DNA from: a virus
IMG/VR virus record: IMGVR_UViG_3300035099_000220
Coordinates: 1 to 41,515 of that record
Direction: 5' to 3' (one strand)
Length of the DNA stretch: 41,515 nucleotides
The notes beneath the pieces were generated by a model. The model ran no database searches. It was given only the letters and a program-made list of their open reading frames with translations, and had not been told where the DNA came from. Of the stretch, positions 15,030-21,905 are shown piece by piece. The position numbers and the translations under genes were made by a program. How positions within the stretch are numbered: the stretch's first letter is position 1; every line of letters begins with the position of its first letter.

Positions 15030-15269
15030 ATGAAGGCAAAGGTGAGTAAAACGTGCGATTGCGCACGTATAATCAAAAGTTGTATCTGGAACAAAGCTAA
15101 ATTATATCAAGTGCTAAATACTTTTCAAGAACTCAATAGATACTACGATATTGACAATCAGATGGAAGTCGTTGTTCTTCAATGCAGGCGTTGCAAAAAA
15201 ATCTATTCAAGAGGAGGTAAAAAGAATGAAGGCAGTATTAATCAAAGGCAAACCTATCGCCTTTTTTGA
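15030..15269 (+). CDS. Small cysteine-rich (zinc-binding) protein
   Basis: I use the ATG at 15030, which has AAAGGAGG; the open frame extends farther upstream through the terminator. The 79-residue protein has TCDCARIIKSCIW near the start and QCRRCKKIYSRGG near residue 55, four to six cysteines that could hold a zinc ion. Function unknown. The 3' end overlaps the next gene. Confidence 0.58.
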   Translation: MKAKVSKTCDCARIIKSCIWNKAKLYQVLNTFQELNRYYDIDNQMEVVVLQCRRCKKIYSRGGKKNEGSINQRQTYRLF

Positions 15270-15429
15270 GGATAGTGTAGAGTTAGACCTTATCCTCGAA
15301 AAGTACAAAGCCAATCCTGACTTTCAGGTCAGGGATGCGACGATCTGTCCGCACTGTGGTGGGTGCGGTAAGGTCGTCAAGGGTGATAGGGTCTGTAATG
15401 GTATGGCAAGAAACGCATGGTTTGACTAA
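15226..15429 (+). CDS. 67-residue protein with CxxCGGCG zinc knuckle
   Basis: The ATG at 15226 follows GAGGAGG. A strand-helix start (MKAVLIKGKPIAFFEDSVELDLIL) is followed by ICPHCGGCGKVVKGDRVC, which resembles a DnaJ-like or rubredoxin-like zinc knuckle. It overlaps the previous gene by 44 bases in another frame, so they are probably co-expressed. Role unknown. Confidence 0.6.
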   Translation: MKAVLIKGKPIAFFEDSVELDLILEKYKANPDFQVRDATICPHCGGCGKVVKGDRVCNGMARNAWFD

Positions 15430-15446
15430 AAGAAAGGAGGTAAGAA

Positions 15447-15620
15447 GTGGAAAGCAATATAACGACAGATAAGGTAGATAAGATTGTAGATGAAATATAT
15501 ACACTCTACGGCACAGATTCTGGATTTCTCTTTACTCTGCCACCAGAGGACAGAATCATAGTAAGGCTAATTGTTTGGGTAGTCCTTAAAATACAAGAGA
15601 CAACGGAGGGCGTAGATTAG
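15447..15620 (+). CDS. 57-residue hypothetical protein (GTG start)
   Basis: GTG at 15447 stands 5 bases after AAAGGAGG. The protein is a helix (DKVDKIVDEIYTLYG), a short turn, and a hydrophobic segment (DRIIVRLIVWVVLKIQ) that may insert in a membrane or a protein core. It is the last gene of the rightward cluster, ending six bases before a 20-bp palindrome. Confidence 0.55.
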   Translation: MESNITTDKVDKIVDEIYTLYGTDSGFLFTLPPEDRIIVRLIVWVVLKIQETTEGVD

Positions 15621-15625
15621 ACTAT

Positions 15626-15645
15626 TACTGCAACATGTTGCAGTA
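15626..15645. repeat. Perfect 20-bp palindrome between convergent operons
   Basis: TACTGCAACATGTTGCAGTA is its own reverse complement. It lies in the 32-bp gap between the ends of the rightward cluster and the leftward early operon. It could be a bidirectional terminator stem or a protein site. A near copy (18 of 20 bases) is at 20211-20230. Confidence 0.65.
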
Positions 15646-15652
15646 GCTCATT

Positions 15653-15847
15653 TTAATACTGAAGCTCGTATGCTTCTAACTTTAAGCCACCAAAAAGTGA
15701 AGGTGAATTAAGCCTTTTACAATTCTCAATGGCATCCTGCTCATTAAATCCATAGTATATTCCTACCTCATACCATCCGCCGCATCCTTCTTTTGAGATG
15801 CCTCTAACCTTGAATCGGCGGATTATTTTTTTATCTGTCTTATTCAT
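15653..15847 (-). CDS. 64-residue hypothetical protein, last early gene
   Basis: The ATG at 15847 overlaps the end of the helicase gene. MNKTDKKIIRRFKVRGISKEGCGGWYEVGIYYGFNEQDAIENCKRL reads as a small alpha/beta domain in which the FNEQDAIENCK helix resembles phage early proteins of the DUF type. No family is assigned. The longer open frame from 15916 is ignored because it lies inside the helicase gene. Confidence 0.55.
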   Translation of the reverse strand: MNKTDKKIIRRFKVRGISKEGCGGWYEVGIYYGFNEQDAIENCKRLNSPSLFGGLKLEAYELQY

Positions 15848-16604
15848 ATCGATCCTCCCATTCAAACAAATAATTGCCTTTCTTTTGCAGATATATATAT
15901 TTATTCCTGAATCCATGCCTTCTGTTCTTTGTTATTTTTAGACAGGCTTTATTGTCAATCTTACTGTCTCTTGCAATAAAAATTACATTATCCGCCTCCT
16001 GGGCGGACAAAGAGCTGTCTCTCAGGACATCATTATCAAAGTGTTTAAAATCCAGCCTCAATAACTTCTGAACATGGCATATAAGAAATATTACTATCTG
16101 ATATTCAATAGCCTTTTGTTTTAGCCACCGCATGACCCTGCCTATCTCAAGAGACATACTGGGATTCTTTAAATCACAGAGATAATGCAGGTGGTCAATA
16201 AAACATACATCCAGACCAAATTCCTTTTTACATTCCTTGATTTTAAAGTCAATATATTTCAAATCATTAGGAATAAGCTGAAATGGTAAGAAGAACCCGG
16301 GTATATTACCCTGAGCATCCATTGTCTTTTGTAAAAACTCAAGAGGTCCCATCTCGTAAGAAAACCATAAAACATTATTTCCGTATTCACACATGCTGGC
16401 AGTAAAACTAATAGCAAGGGTAGTTTTCCCCATAGATGTCTTGCCGGATAGAATTGTAACTTCGCCAGGAGTAAACTCACCAATATAACTATCCAGTGTG
16501 GGTATATGGGTCTTCACAGGTATTCTGGGCTTCTTTGCCTTTTCTTCTTCTAAAAGATGCTTATAAAGCTCGTTTGATTTCCAGATTTCAGGTAATTTAG
16601 TCAT
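15840..16604 (-). CDS. DnaB-type replicative helicase (C-terminal ATPase domain only)
   Basis: 254 residues from ATG 16604, which overlaps the initiator gene by 8 bases. The P-loop is GKTSMGKT (54-61), followed by NVLWFSYEM. The Walker B strand is VCFIDHLHY (133-141), and the DnaB-like RDSSLSAQEADNVIFIAR lies near 208. It has no DnaB N-terminal domain, so it is about half the usual length, as in several phage loaders and helicases. It should unwind DNA at the fork, recruited by the initiator encoded just upstream, much like phage initiator-helicase pairs. An earlier in-frame ATG at 16646 is possible. Confidence 0.82.
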   Translation of the reverse strand: MTKLPEIWKSNELYKHLLEEEKAKKPRIPVKTHIPTLDSYIGEFTPGEVTILSGKTSMGKTTLAISFTASMCEYGNNVLWFSYEMGPLEFLQKTMDAQGNIPGFFLPFQLIPNDLKYIDFKIKECKKEFGLDVCFIDHLHYLCDLKNPSMSLEIGRVMRWLKQKAIEYQIVIFLICHVQKLLRLDFKHFDNDVLRDSSLSAQEADNVIFIARDSKIDNKACLKITKNRRHGFRNKYIYLQKKGNYLFEWEDRYE

Positions 16605-17460
16605 TGAAGTCTTTAAGCAGACCGTCATCCTGCTCTTCTTCCTCAAGAGGCTTATCTATCCTGTTAAGCCAGTTTACAATAAACCGCCTTGTCTTTTTCC
16701 GCCTTTTGCCGGCTGGAGTCAATAGCCAGGCATCCATCTTGGCAAGTTCCCTATCTATGTCTATCCCCTTATAAGCAGGGTTTTCTTTTAAGACATTAAT
16801 AAAATCGGAATCGGATAATATATTTCTATTCTTATCTATTCTTTTCTTATCTATTATATTCTTATCTATTCTATTCTTGTTGATATCACTTTTTTTGGTT
16901 TTTTTTGATTCTGTGATATCACTTTTTGTTACATCTGTAACGCTACCCGTTACAGTTTTGTCATCTCTACTGATGACAGTCCTCTCTTTAGATGACATAA
17001 GCAGACTATTATATTCTGTTTTCTGTTTACTGTTTACTGTATGATACATCCCCGATACAGTATTGATAGGGTATTGATAGGGTATCTGTAATTCTGCATA
17101 ATAATCTAAAAAATCCTTAATTAATGAGCTGTTATGTAATGTCTTTAAATGATTTTCTATGCCTTTTAACTGTTTTTCTCCCTGTGCCTGAAATTTGAGC
17201 ATTTTTACTACCCAGATACAGCTTATTTGCGGATCATATTTCACCAGATACCTCTCCGATAGGGTATCAATACCGTATCGTATTTCTTTTTTTGATAAAC
17301 CTGTTTCTTCTTTTATTACGGATGTAGGTAAATAATAAATACCTGAATAGTGGCTATGTGGGTTGGTAATACAATATAGAAAAAGCAATTTGTTTTTAAC
17401 GGAAAGTTCCTTTACTTTTGGGTCTGTCCAGAAGGTTTCATGAATTAATTTGTATGACAT
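16597..17460 (-). CDS. Replication initiator protein (predicted)
   Basis: The ATG at 17460 follows TTTAGGAG. The 287-residue protein has an N-terminal winged-helix-like part (MSYKLIHETFWTDPKVKELSVKNKLLFLYCI; GLSKKEIRYGIDTLSERYLVKYD). A low-complexity linker at about 180-225 (VTGSVTDVTKSDI; RIDKNIIDKKRIDKN) encodes DNA direct repeats. The C-terminal domain (AYKGIDIDRELAKMDAWLLTPAGKRRKKTRRFIVNWLNR) resembles ends of phage replication and DnaD-like proteins. With the helicase immediately downstream it parallels lambda O-P organisation. A role in origin binding is inferred. Confidence 0.75.
   Translation of the reverse strand: MSYKLIHETFWTDPKVKELSVKNKLLFLYCITNPHSHYSGIYYLPTSVIKEETGLSKKEIRYGIDTLSERYLVKYDPQISCIWVVKMLKFQAQGEKQLKGIENHLKTLHNSSLIKDFLDYYAELQIPYQYPINTVSGMYHTVNSKQKTEYNSLLMSSKERTVISRDDKTVTGSVTDVTKSDITESKKTKKSDINKNRIDKNIIDKKRIDKNRNILSDSDFINVLKENPAYKGIDIDRELAKMDAWLLTPAGKRRKKTRRFIVNWLNRIDKPLEEEEQDDGLLKDFND
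16829..16885. repeat. Iteron-like 15-bp tandem repeats inside the initiator gene (candidate origin)
   Basis: TTCTTATCTATT occurs exactly at 16829, 16844 and 16859, with a degenerate fourth copy (TTCTTGTTGATA) at 16874, a strict 15-bp period. On the right lie two TGATATCACTTTTT direct repeats (16881 and 16914) and an AT-rich T-tract. In lambda-type phages the origin iterons are likewise inside the initiator gene. Confidence 0.65.
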
Positions 17461-17468
17461 AATTTCTC

Positions 17469-17609
17469 CTAAACACAAATGGCCTTACGGAGAGATTGGG
17501 ATTGTGGCAGAACACAGAAACCACATCCGCAGGTTGCCCTTTTGGAATCCTCCGTAAAGCCATTTTTATTCAGGGATTTTGTAAATGTGTTCTTTTGTTT
17601 TAATCCCAT
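17469..17609 (-). CDS. Possible 46-residue leaderless small protein
   Basis: ATG at 17609 lies 6 bases after a strong -10 box, and the frame stays open to 17469, just before the initiator's ribosome site. The peptide is MGLKQKNTFTKSLNKNGF followed by a cysteine cluster, TCGCGFCVLPQ. The same DNA forms a large inverted repeat, so it may instead act as an RNA or origin structure. Coding capacity and structure could both be real. Confidence 0.45.
   Translation of the reverse strand: MGLKQKNTFTKSLNKNGFTEDSKRATCGCGFCVLPQSQSLRKAICV
17477..17565. repeat. 16-bp inverted repeat with 57-bp centre upstream of the initiator
   Basis: AAATGGCCTTACGGAG (17477-17492) and CTCCGTAAAGCCATTT (17550-17565) are inverted copies with 15 of 16 matches. 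On the minus transcript the stem extends inward through GATT/AATC, and a smaller TGTGG/CCACA hairpin lies inside. It could be a regulatory RNA, a single-strand initiation hairpin, or a MITE-like element. Confidence 0.7.
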
Positions 17610-17615
17610 ATTCTC

Positions 17616-17644
17616 AGTATATACCTGCTTTATTTTTCTGTCAA
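17616..17644 (-). promoter_or_regulatory. Strong promoter upstream of the replication genes
   Basis: TTGACA (17644-17639), 17-bp spacer, TATACT (17621-17616) on the minus strand. A start codon follows 6 bases after the -10 box. It would give extra, independent transcription of the initiator and helicase, or transcribe a primer or regulatory RNA through the inverted repeat. Confidence 0.8.
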
Positions 17645-17658
17645 GAAAAAGTTAACAC

Positions 17659-18072
17659 TTATTCTGTCTCATCATCCTCAGGGGCTTCTGGTAGTGGCCT
17701 CCAGTATGCAGGATAGCCAAGGCAATCTACTTTCTCCCAATATCCATAAGGTCGCTGTGAGACATATTTTCCTACACCTATTGTGCCATCAGTGCTTACA
17801 AGCAAAACCTTTGTCCCATCTTTCGGTGCTGTTTTAATCGGTCTCCATCCAAGCAGTTTTACCTTCTTATATTGCTGTATGATTTTTTCAATTTCCCCAA
17901 GATGATTTTCAGCCCAGTCCAACAGAGATTTTCTGTCTGGAAATACCTCTGTCAGTTTCTGTTTGACATCTTCAGTAGTCAACCAGCAACCCTCACTTGT
18001 TTCTCTCCCAATGCATCCAATACTAACAAGAATTTTCTGCAATTGTTCTTTATATTTTCTCTGTGTTTTCAT
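17659..18072 (-). CDS. DUF551-like protein
   Basis: 137 residues. The C-terminal half WRPIKTAPKDGTKVLLVSTDG ... YWRPLPEAPEDD carries the pattern of the DUF551 domain, common in phage early regions. The N-terminal half (about 1-70) is helical. No biochemical role is established for the family. The gene overlaps the preceding zinc-ribbon gene and is the last before the promoter at 17616-17644. Confidence 0.72.
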   Translation of the reverse strand: MKTQRKYKEQLQKILVSIGCIGRETSEGCWLTTEDVKQKLTEVFPDRKSLLDWAENHLGEIEKIIQQYKKVKLLGWRPIKTAPKDGTKVLLVSTDGTIGVGKYVSQRPYGYWEKVDCLGYPAYWRPLPEAPEDDETE

Positions 18073-18250
18073 TACATGTCTCTCCCTTCACTGAGTCCAA
18101 GATTTTTGTAAATGACCTGTGGCCACATCCTGCAATGAATATAAATTCTATCCATTCATCCGTAGCCCTGATTTCTTCCAGGTCTGCCTTAACCCATTTA
18201 TCGCAGGCATTACAAAAAACTTTAATCCGCACCGAATTCATTTCTGGCAA
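18050..18250 (-). CDS. Small zinc-ribbon-like protein
   Basis: A 66-residue protein with FCNACDKWVKADL near residue 12, a GCGHRSF element near 42, and a Cys close to the end. A Cys2-His-containing metal site is likely. The ATG at 18241 (MNSVRIKVFC) is an alternative start. It is part of the tightly packed early operon. No named family. Confidence 0.58.
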   Translation of the reverse strand: MPEMNSVRIKVFCNACDKWVKADLEEIRATDEWIEFIFIAGCGHRSFTKILDSVKGETCNENTEKI

Positions 18251-18257
18251 TAAACCA

Positions 18258-18605
18258 TTAATTGTTCTGAATCTGAATCGTAAGACTTTCTAATTGCCTG
18301 AGCATAACCTTAGCTTCTTCCAGCCATTCACTCCACTTTTTGGCTTTATCAACTCCCTTCCATCTATTCTTCGCTTCGGGGTTTCCACAAATTCCATATT
18401 TTCGTTGAAGGGGGCAAGCATCACATGAAAGAGTATTACAATCATAATAGGTTTCACATAAAAAACAATCCTCCATATACCAGGATTCTCCTATTTCTCT
18501 TTTCATTTTCTCACTATCAATCTTATCTTCAGGGGGCTGTTTCTCTACCCACTTAATCATCCTTGTCCAATGAATAATAGATTTATCAACTGCATTTAGG
18601 CTCAT
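18258..18605 (-). CDS. Cysteine-rich early protein, paralogue of 23045-23404
   Basis: A 115-residue protein with the pattern HWTRMIKWVE, P-x-D, IGESWYMEDCFLC, CPLQRKYGICG and W-x-EWLEEAKVMLRQLESL. The same ordered residues occur in the gene at 23045-23404, so the two are duplicates separated by about 4.5 kb. Six or more conserved Cys suggest a zinc-stabilised core between two helices. The ATG is inside AAAGGAGAAACAATGA, coupled to the HNH gene. Function unknown. Confidence 0.68.
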   Translation of the reverse strand: MSLNAVDKSIIHWTRMIKWVEKQPPEDKIDSEKMKREIGESWYMEDCFLCETYYDCNTLSCDACPLQRKYGICGNPEAKNRWKGVDKAKKWSEWLEEAKVMLRQLESLTIQIQNN

Positions 18606-18973
18606 TGTTTCTCCTTTAATAATTGTAAATAAAGTGCTCTAAGATCACCAATTCGATATCTTGCAGGGGTCATTGCCCTTGCCTTTAAGGCCTCAAACTC
18701 TTTAAGGCCTATACGCTTGATGATGAGATCCCTGAACTGCTCGGGTTTCGTATGAGCGTAATATAAGTGGCAAGGGAAACATAAGACTATTAAATTGCGA
18801 GTATCAAAACGCACGTTGGCATACTTAACCGAGAAGATGTGATGAACACTCTTAACGTCTTTCCTGCCACACTTCTGGCAGGTGAACCTATCACGCACTC
18901 TGACGATATTTTTGGCAAGGTCATCAAGGTCTTTTAAAAGAACCTGCCGCTCGCTCTTAGGTTTTCTTTTCAT
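18602..18973 (-). CDS. HNH endonuclease, NinG/Rap-like
   Basis: A 123-residue protein. The HNH region runs from RVRDRFTCQKCGRKDVKSVHHIFSV through RNLIVLCFPCHLYYAH (about 26-77), with two CxxC zinc pairs and the HH catalytic motif. An RFDTRNL segment and an IKRIG tail recall lambda NinG (Rap) Holliday-junction nucleases. It lies in an early operon near SSB-like and nuclease genes, which supports a recombination role. A restriction-like or homing HNH remains possible. Confidence 0.72.
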   Translation of the reverse strand: MKRKPKSERQVLLKDLDDLAKNIVRVRDRFTCQKCGRKDVKSVHHIFSVKYANVRFDTRNLIVLCFPCHLYYAHTKPEQFRDLIIKRIGLKEFEALKARAMTPARYRIGDLRALYLQLLKEKQ

Positions 18974-19505
18974 CCTTCACCAGTTCCAAACCATAAGCAA
19001 GGATTGTTTCTTTCAGGCCCGTAGCCATTATAGCTTCCCATGCAGCACTCCTTGCAGCCTCTACAGCAGCCCATTGGATTCCCTGTGCAGCCTCTACAGC
19101 AGCCCATCCAGAATGCCAGATAGCCCATGTGCCACCCGTAGCAGCTCTTACAGCTTCTTCCGTAGCTTTAAAAGCATTATCCTTGTTGCTTTTTGATGGG
19201 CTTTTTAACCATTTCCTTACCGCTATAATTGCTTCTCTTGGTCGTTTATCTTCAGGCATTTTCTTTTCGAAAACAGAAAGTGCAAGCTCCGCACAATACA
19301 CTGCCAGCTTTATTCTTGCCCTTTTTGTTTTCAGCAGGCGAGGTAATGCCCAGATTATCCATTCCCATTTTTGTTCGGTCTCTAATTTAGATTTCTTCAG
19401 ACGGTCTGCAAGTTCCATGACTTCTCTTGTATCTTGCTCCTTCAGCCAATTTATGGCTTCTATACATGGTTTCCACTTTTTTATCCAGCTATCTGTTATT
19501 TTCAT
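18957..19505 (-). CDS. Imm5-like alpha-helical protein (putative)
   Basis: I start at the ATG at 19505 (TATAGGAG upstream), giving 182 residues. The layout INWLKEQ, WEWIIWALPRL, AVYCAELALSVFEKKMPEDKRPREAIIAVRKWL, and then an Ala-rich helical repeat (AVRAATGGTWAIWHSGWAAVEAAQGIQWAAVEAARSAA written in parts) resembles the putative-immunity (Imm5-like) helical proteins seen in phages and bacteria. Whether it counters a toxin here is unknown. It overlaps the NinG-like gene. Confidence 0.55.
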   Translation of the reverse strand: MKITDSWIKKWKPCIEAINWLKEQDTREVMELADRLKKSKLETEQKWEWIIWALPRLLKTKRARIKLAVYCAELALSVFEKKMPEDKRPREAIIAVRKWLKSPSKSNKDNAFKATEEAVRAATGGTWAIWHSGWAAVEAAQGIQWAAVEAARSAAWEAIMATGLKETILAYGLELVKDEKKT

Positions 19506-19624
19506 AGAAACTCCTATAAGGTTTTCGTTATTGTTCATCGTTCCGCATTTCCAGAGTCAAAATATTTTAAAAAAAGACACTTTTTTGGCAACCCATATAA
19601 TTAATCCTCTTGAGAGCCGACCTC

Positions 19625-19972
19625 TCAAATTTGAGCGTTTTTTTGCTTGATTGATGCCGTCGATTTAAAAAGATACCTCTCATCCCTTATCTTATCCATC
19701 CATTCTTTTGTTCTGCCTTTCCTTTTAGGATTTTTCCCAAACCGATATGACCACAAAGGGCAAATATGAGGAATAGGATTTAAAATCTTTCCGTTACATT
19801 TCCGCACGCCCTGAAGGCTTTGTTCAGGAACACAAGTTATGCAGTAAGCCTTAATCCGTTTTAATGGGACCAATTCGTGGTTATTTAATTGGCAAGCCTC
19901 ACTATAACATTCAAATTGTAAATTATTTTTACAATACTTGCACTCTTTCTTGATTGCTGTCTTAGGTGTCAT
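19625..19972 (-). CDS. Cysteine-rich early protein with several CxxC motifs
   Basis: 115 residues containing ECKYCKNN, FECYSEAC, YCITCVPEQ, VRKCNGK and PHICPLW in order: nine cysteines compatible with two zinc sites. The C-terminal third is basic (GKNPKRKGRTKEWMDKI). It resembles small phage proteins that carry several CxxC pairs, but no family is named. A GAGGG site precedes the ATG. The 119-bp gap after it (19506-19624) holds only a short TTGAGAG/CTCTCAA hairpin. Confidence 0.6.
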   Translation of the reverse strand: MTPKTAIKKECKYCKNNLQFECYSEACQLNNHELVPLKRIKAYCITCVPEQSLQGVRKCNGKILNPIPHICPLWSYRFGKNPKRKGRTKEWMDKIRDERYLFKSTASIKQKNAQI

Positions 19973-19991
19973 AAACCCTCATTTAAATTTG

Positions 19992-20402
19992 TTAAAATTT
20001 CCTCTCCCCTAAATTTTTCCCGCATTGTCTGCATATCTGAAAGTATCCTGTCTCACTGTGAGGACATTCCTTTTTTGGCTTGCCTTCCTCAAGAAGATGT
20101 ATTACTCCTCGCCATGAGATGTTTTTCTCAAGGGGAGCGGATGACAAAAGCGGATACTTCTCTGCGAACGCTACAGCATACCAGATGGTTCGTTCACTCT
20201 TTTGCAAGTCTACTGCAACGTGTTGCACTAAATCAGATATGGATATCCCTTTTTCTTTTTGAACTTCTATAATCCTGCTGCCAATTTGATGATAGCATTC
20301 CACAATTACCCACCGGGCAGTAAATTCGTGCTCGGTTATCAACTCCCTTAGCTCCGTGATGAAGTTTTGATACCAGTCAGAAACGATTAGTTTATTATCC
20401 AT
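19992..20402 (-). CDS. Hypothetical DNA-associated protein with C-terminal zinc finger
   Basis: A 136-residue protein. Residues 1-95 are helical (WYQNFITELRELITEHEFTARWVIVECYHQIG; VQHVAVDLQKSERTIWYAVAFAEKYP), similar in style to DUF1016 or HTH regions of phage regulators. The end has ECPHSETGYFQICRQCGK, a Cys/His finger. Its codons for LVQHVAV contain a near copy of the 20-bp palindrome at 15626. Function unknown; DNA binding is plausible. Confidence 0.58.
   Translation of the reverse strand: MDNKLIVSDWYQNFITELRELITEHEFTARWVIVECYHQIGSRIIEVQKEKGISISDLVQHVAVDLQKSERTIWYAVAFAEKYPLLSSAPLEKNISWRGVIHLLEEGKPKKECPHSETGYFQICRQCGKNLGERKF
20211..20230. repeat. Near copy of the 15626 palindrome
   Basis: TACTGCAACGTGTTGCACTA matches the perfect palindrome at 15626-15645 at 18 of 20 positions and keeps the GCAACRTGTTGC core. 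It lies within a coding gene. Two sites about 4.6 kb apart flanking replication genes could bind one protein. Confidence 0.5.
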
Positions 20403-20646
20403 CTGGTATGCTCCTTTTGTTTTTTAACCGGTTCAGAATGCTTTGCACCACATTTGTTGTTTGAGATACTGATTTTTGCAGGTCAATAAGTGCATCCACA
20501 AACGAAACTTCTTTCTCAGATTCCCTCTCATCGTATAAGATTTTGTTCAATTTCTCAAACAACTCATCCAGCTTCTTGTCCAAGTATCCCGCTTTGTTAT
20601 CAAGTATGATTAACTGTTCTTTGAAAAGCCTTCTGGAATCAGTCAT
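20395..20646 (-). CDS. 83-residue coiled-coil protein
   Basis: Almost fully helical with heptad spacing (FKEQLIILDNKAGYLDKKLDELFEKLNKIL; ALIDLQKSVSQTTNVVQSILNRLKNK). No Cys, no membrane segment. It overlaps the following gene by 8 bases. Probably a small oligomeric early protein; function unknown. Confidence 0.55.
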   Translation of the reverse strand: MTDSRRLFKEQLIILDNKAGYLDKKLDELFEKLNKILYDERESEKEVSFVDALIDLQKSVSQTTNVVQSILNRLKNKRSIPDG

Positions 20647-20661
20647 ATTTTTTACTTTCCT

Positions 20662-20868
20662 TCAATTCAGGTTCACTTGTATTGTGGGAAGGTCTGATAC
20701 CTTTTTGTAGGTATCTACCTTCCCTGGGGGATTTATAGAAGCAATCCATTTGCTAAGTCTGACTATACTCCGCCCTGTGCATGACGGGCATGTATAGTCA
20801 GGCAATACACCATTGACATCAAAAATCTCCTCGCAATCAATACAGAGAAAGACTCTATTAAGTTTCAC
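20662..20868 (-). CDS. Small zinc-ribbon protein
   Basis: A 68-residue protein beginning MKLNRVFLCIDCEEIFDVNG, then YTCPSCTGRSIVRLSKWI: two CxxC knuckles 18 or so residues apart, the classic zinc-ribbon arrangement. The rest is a short tail. Such ribbons bind nucleic acid or RNA polymerase in some phages. No closer assignment is possible. Confidence 0.62.
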   Translation of the reverse strand: MKLNRVFLCIDCEEIFDVNGVLPDYTCPSCTGRSIVRLSKWIASINPPGKVDTYKKVSDLPTIQVNLN

Positions 20869-21117
20869 TTAATCCTCCATGCTTTCAAAATCAGGACATC
20901 TCCTGGCTTCTTCCCATGCTTTGTAGCGATAGCGGTGCTTATAGTTATAGTATGTGTTCAGTTTAAAGGTCCGCGGGCAATTACTTTTTTCACGACAATG
21001 TTGTAAATGTCCCTTAGAACAAGATGCAATCGCCTTTTTATACAGGATTATACCATCTTCAACCGGGATCCTGGCCTTCATGAATTTGCAAAAGGAACAA
21101 TCAGGTCTTCTCATCAT
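20869..21117 (-). CDS. Small cysteine-rich protein
   Basis: An 82-residue protein with DCSFCKFM, ASCSKG, HCREKSNCPRTF and RRCPDFE: six cysteines in a pattern of metal binding. A Tyr/Arg-rich region (YYNYKHRYRYKAWEEA) precedes the last Cys. It overlaps the upstream gene. One of a run of three such proteins (20662-21400). Function unknown. Confidence 0.58.
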   Translation of the reverse strand: MMRRPDCSFCKFMKARIPVEDGIILYKKAIASCSKGHLQHCREKSNCPRTFKLNTYYNYKHRYRYKAWEEARRCPDFESMED

Positions 21118-21400
21118 CCGCCTTTTGAATTGTAACTGATTTATTTTTCCGCATCTTTTTAAATCCTTTTATATTTTTATCAATAGCTCGGTGTATAAGT
21201 TCGGCAACAGATAGATTTGTTAATTCTGACAATTCTTCATCAGCAGGTGCAAAATATTTCAATTCTCCGACCCCATCTATGCAGTAGGGACATTCCTGGA
21301 AAACGTCTACATCGTCTGAAAGTCCTCTGAGGATTATCAATATCTCAAATTCCTTATGGCAATTCATGCATTCGTATATGCCTTTTAGTTTTTCCATCAT
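21101..21400 (-). CDS. 99-residue protein with N-terminal zinc finger
   Basis: Residues 10-41 contain ECMNCHKEFE and QECPYCIDG, two CxxC knuckles. The rest is a helical region (LTNLSVAELIHRAIDKNIKGFKKMRKNK) that could be a DNA-binding or dimer helix. AGGGGG lies before the ATG pair. It is immediately downstream of the SSB-like gene, so a replication or recombination link is possible. Confidence 0.6.
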   Translation of the reverse strand: MMEKLKGIYECMNCHKEFEILIILRGLSDDVDVFQECPYCIDGVGELKYFAPADEELSELTNLSVAELIHRAIDKNIKGFKKMRKNKSVTIQKADDEKT

Positions 21401-21409
21401 TAAATCCCC

Positions 21410-21904
21410 CTAAAATGGTTCTTGAGCAGATTGTTTTTTCTTTTTAATCATATCCTCAATCGGTGTAAGTCTTTTAATCTCAAATTCTTCTTCCGCTGTT
21501 AGTGGTGTATCTTTCCGAGAAGCTATTACTGTGTATTCGGTTTCAAGACCGGATCCTGTCTTGACTATCGTTATGTCATATGGAGGAATTACGTCAAACT
21601 TGTATTCTTCTGATTGTGCCAGTTTCTGTATCTGCTGGATGATAGTATAACCAAACTCGGCTAATTTAATCTTATTATCTGTCCTGTCAATCACGTAACA
21701 TAACCAGACAGGTTTAGGGTCATTGCCTGTTTCACAACCAGAACAGCCCTCATCTTTACCAATACAGATAATGGTTTTCTTTTCAATCCAGTGCTTCCCC
21801 ATTACACCTGCCTCTGAAACAATCCTGATTTTGTTTTCTCCTTCATGGAGTTTTAGATATTTACTGCTGCTGCTTATCAGTTTAGGGTCGTTCCACTTTG
21901 CCAT
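21410..21904 (-). CDS. Single-stranded DNA-binding protein (phage gp32/SSB-like)
   Basis: A 164-residue protein: LHEGENKIRIVSE at residues 19-31, GKHWIE, then CIGKDEGCSGCETG, YVIDRTDNKIKLAEFGYTIIQQI and PPYDITIVKTGSGLETEYTVIAS. This order is a recurrent phage ssDNA-binding pattern with an OB fold and a Cys cluster. It would coat replication and recombination intermediates. Directly upstream is a RecB/Cas4-like nuclease, a common pair in phage recombination modules. Confidence 0.72.
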   Translation of the reverse strand: MAKWNDPKLISSSSKYLKLHEGENKIRIVSEAGVMGKHWIEKKTIICIGKDEGCSGCETGNDPKPVWLCYVIDRTDNKIKLAEFGYTIIQQIQKLAQSEEYKFDVIPPYDITIVKTGSGLETEYTVIASRKDTPLTAEEEFEIKRLTPIEDMIKKKKQSAQEPF

Positions 21905-21905
21905 C

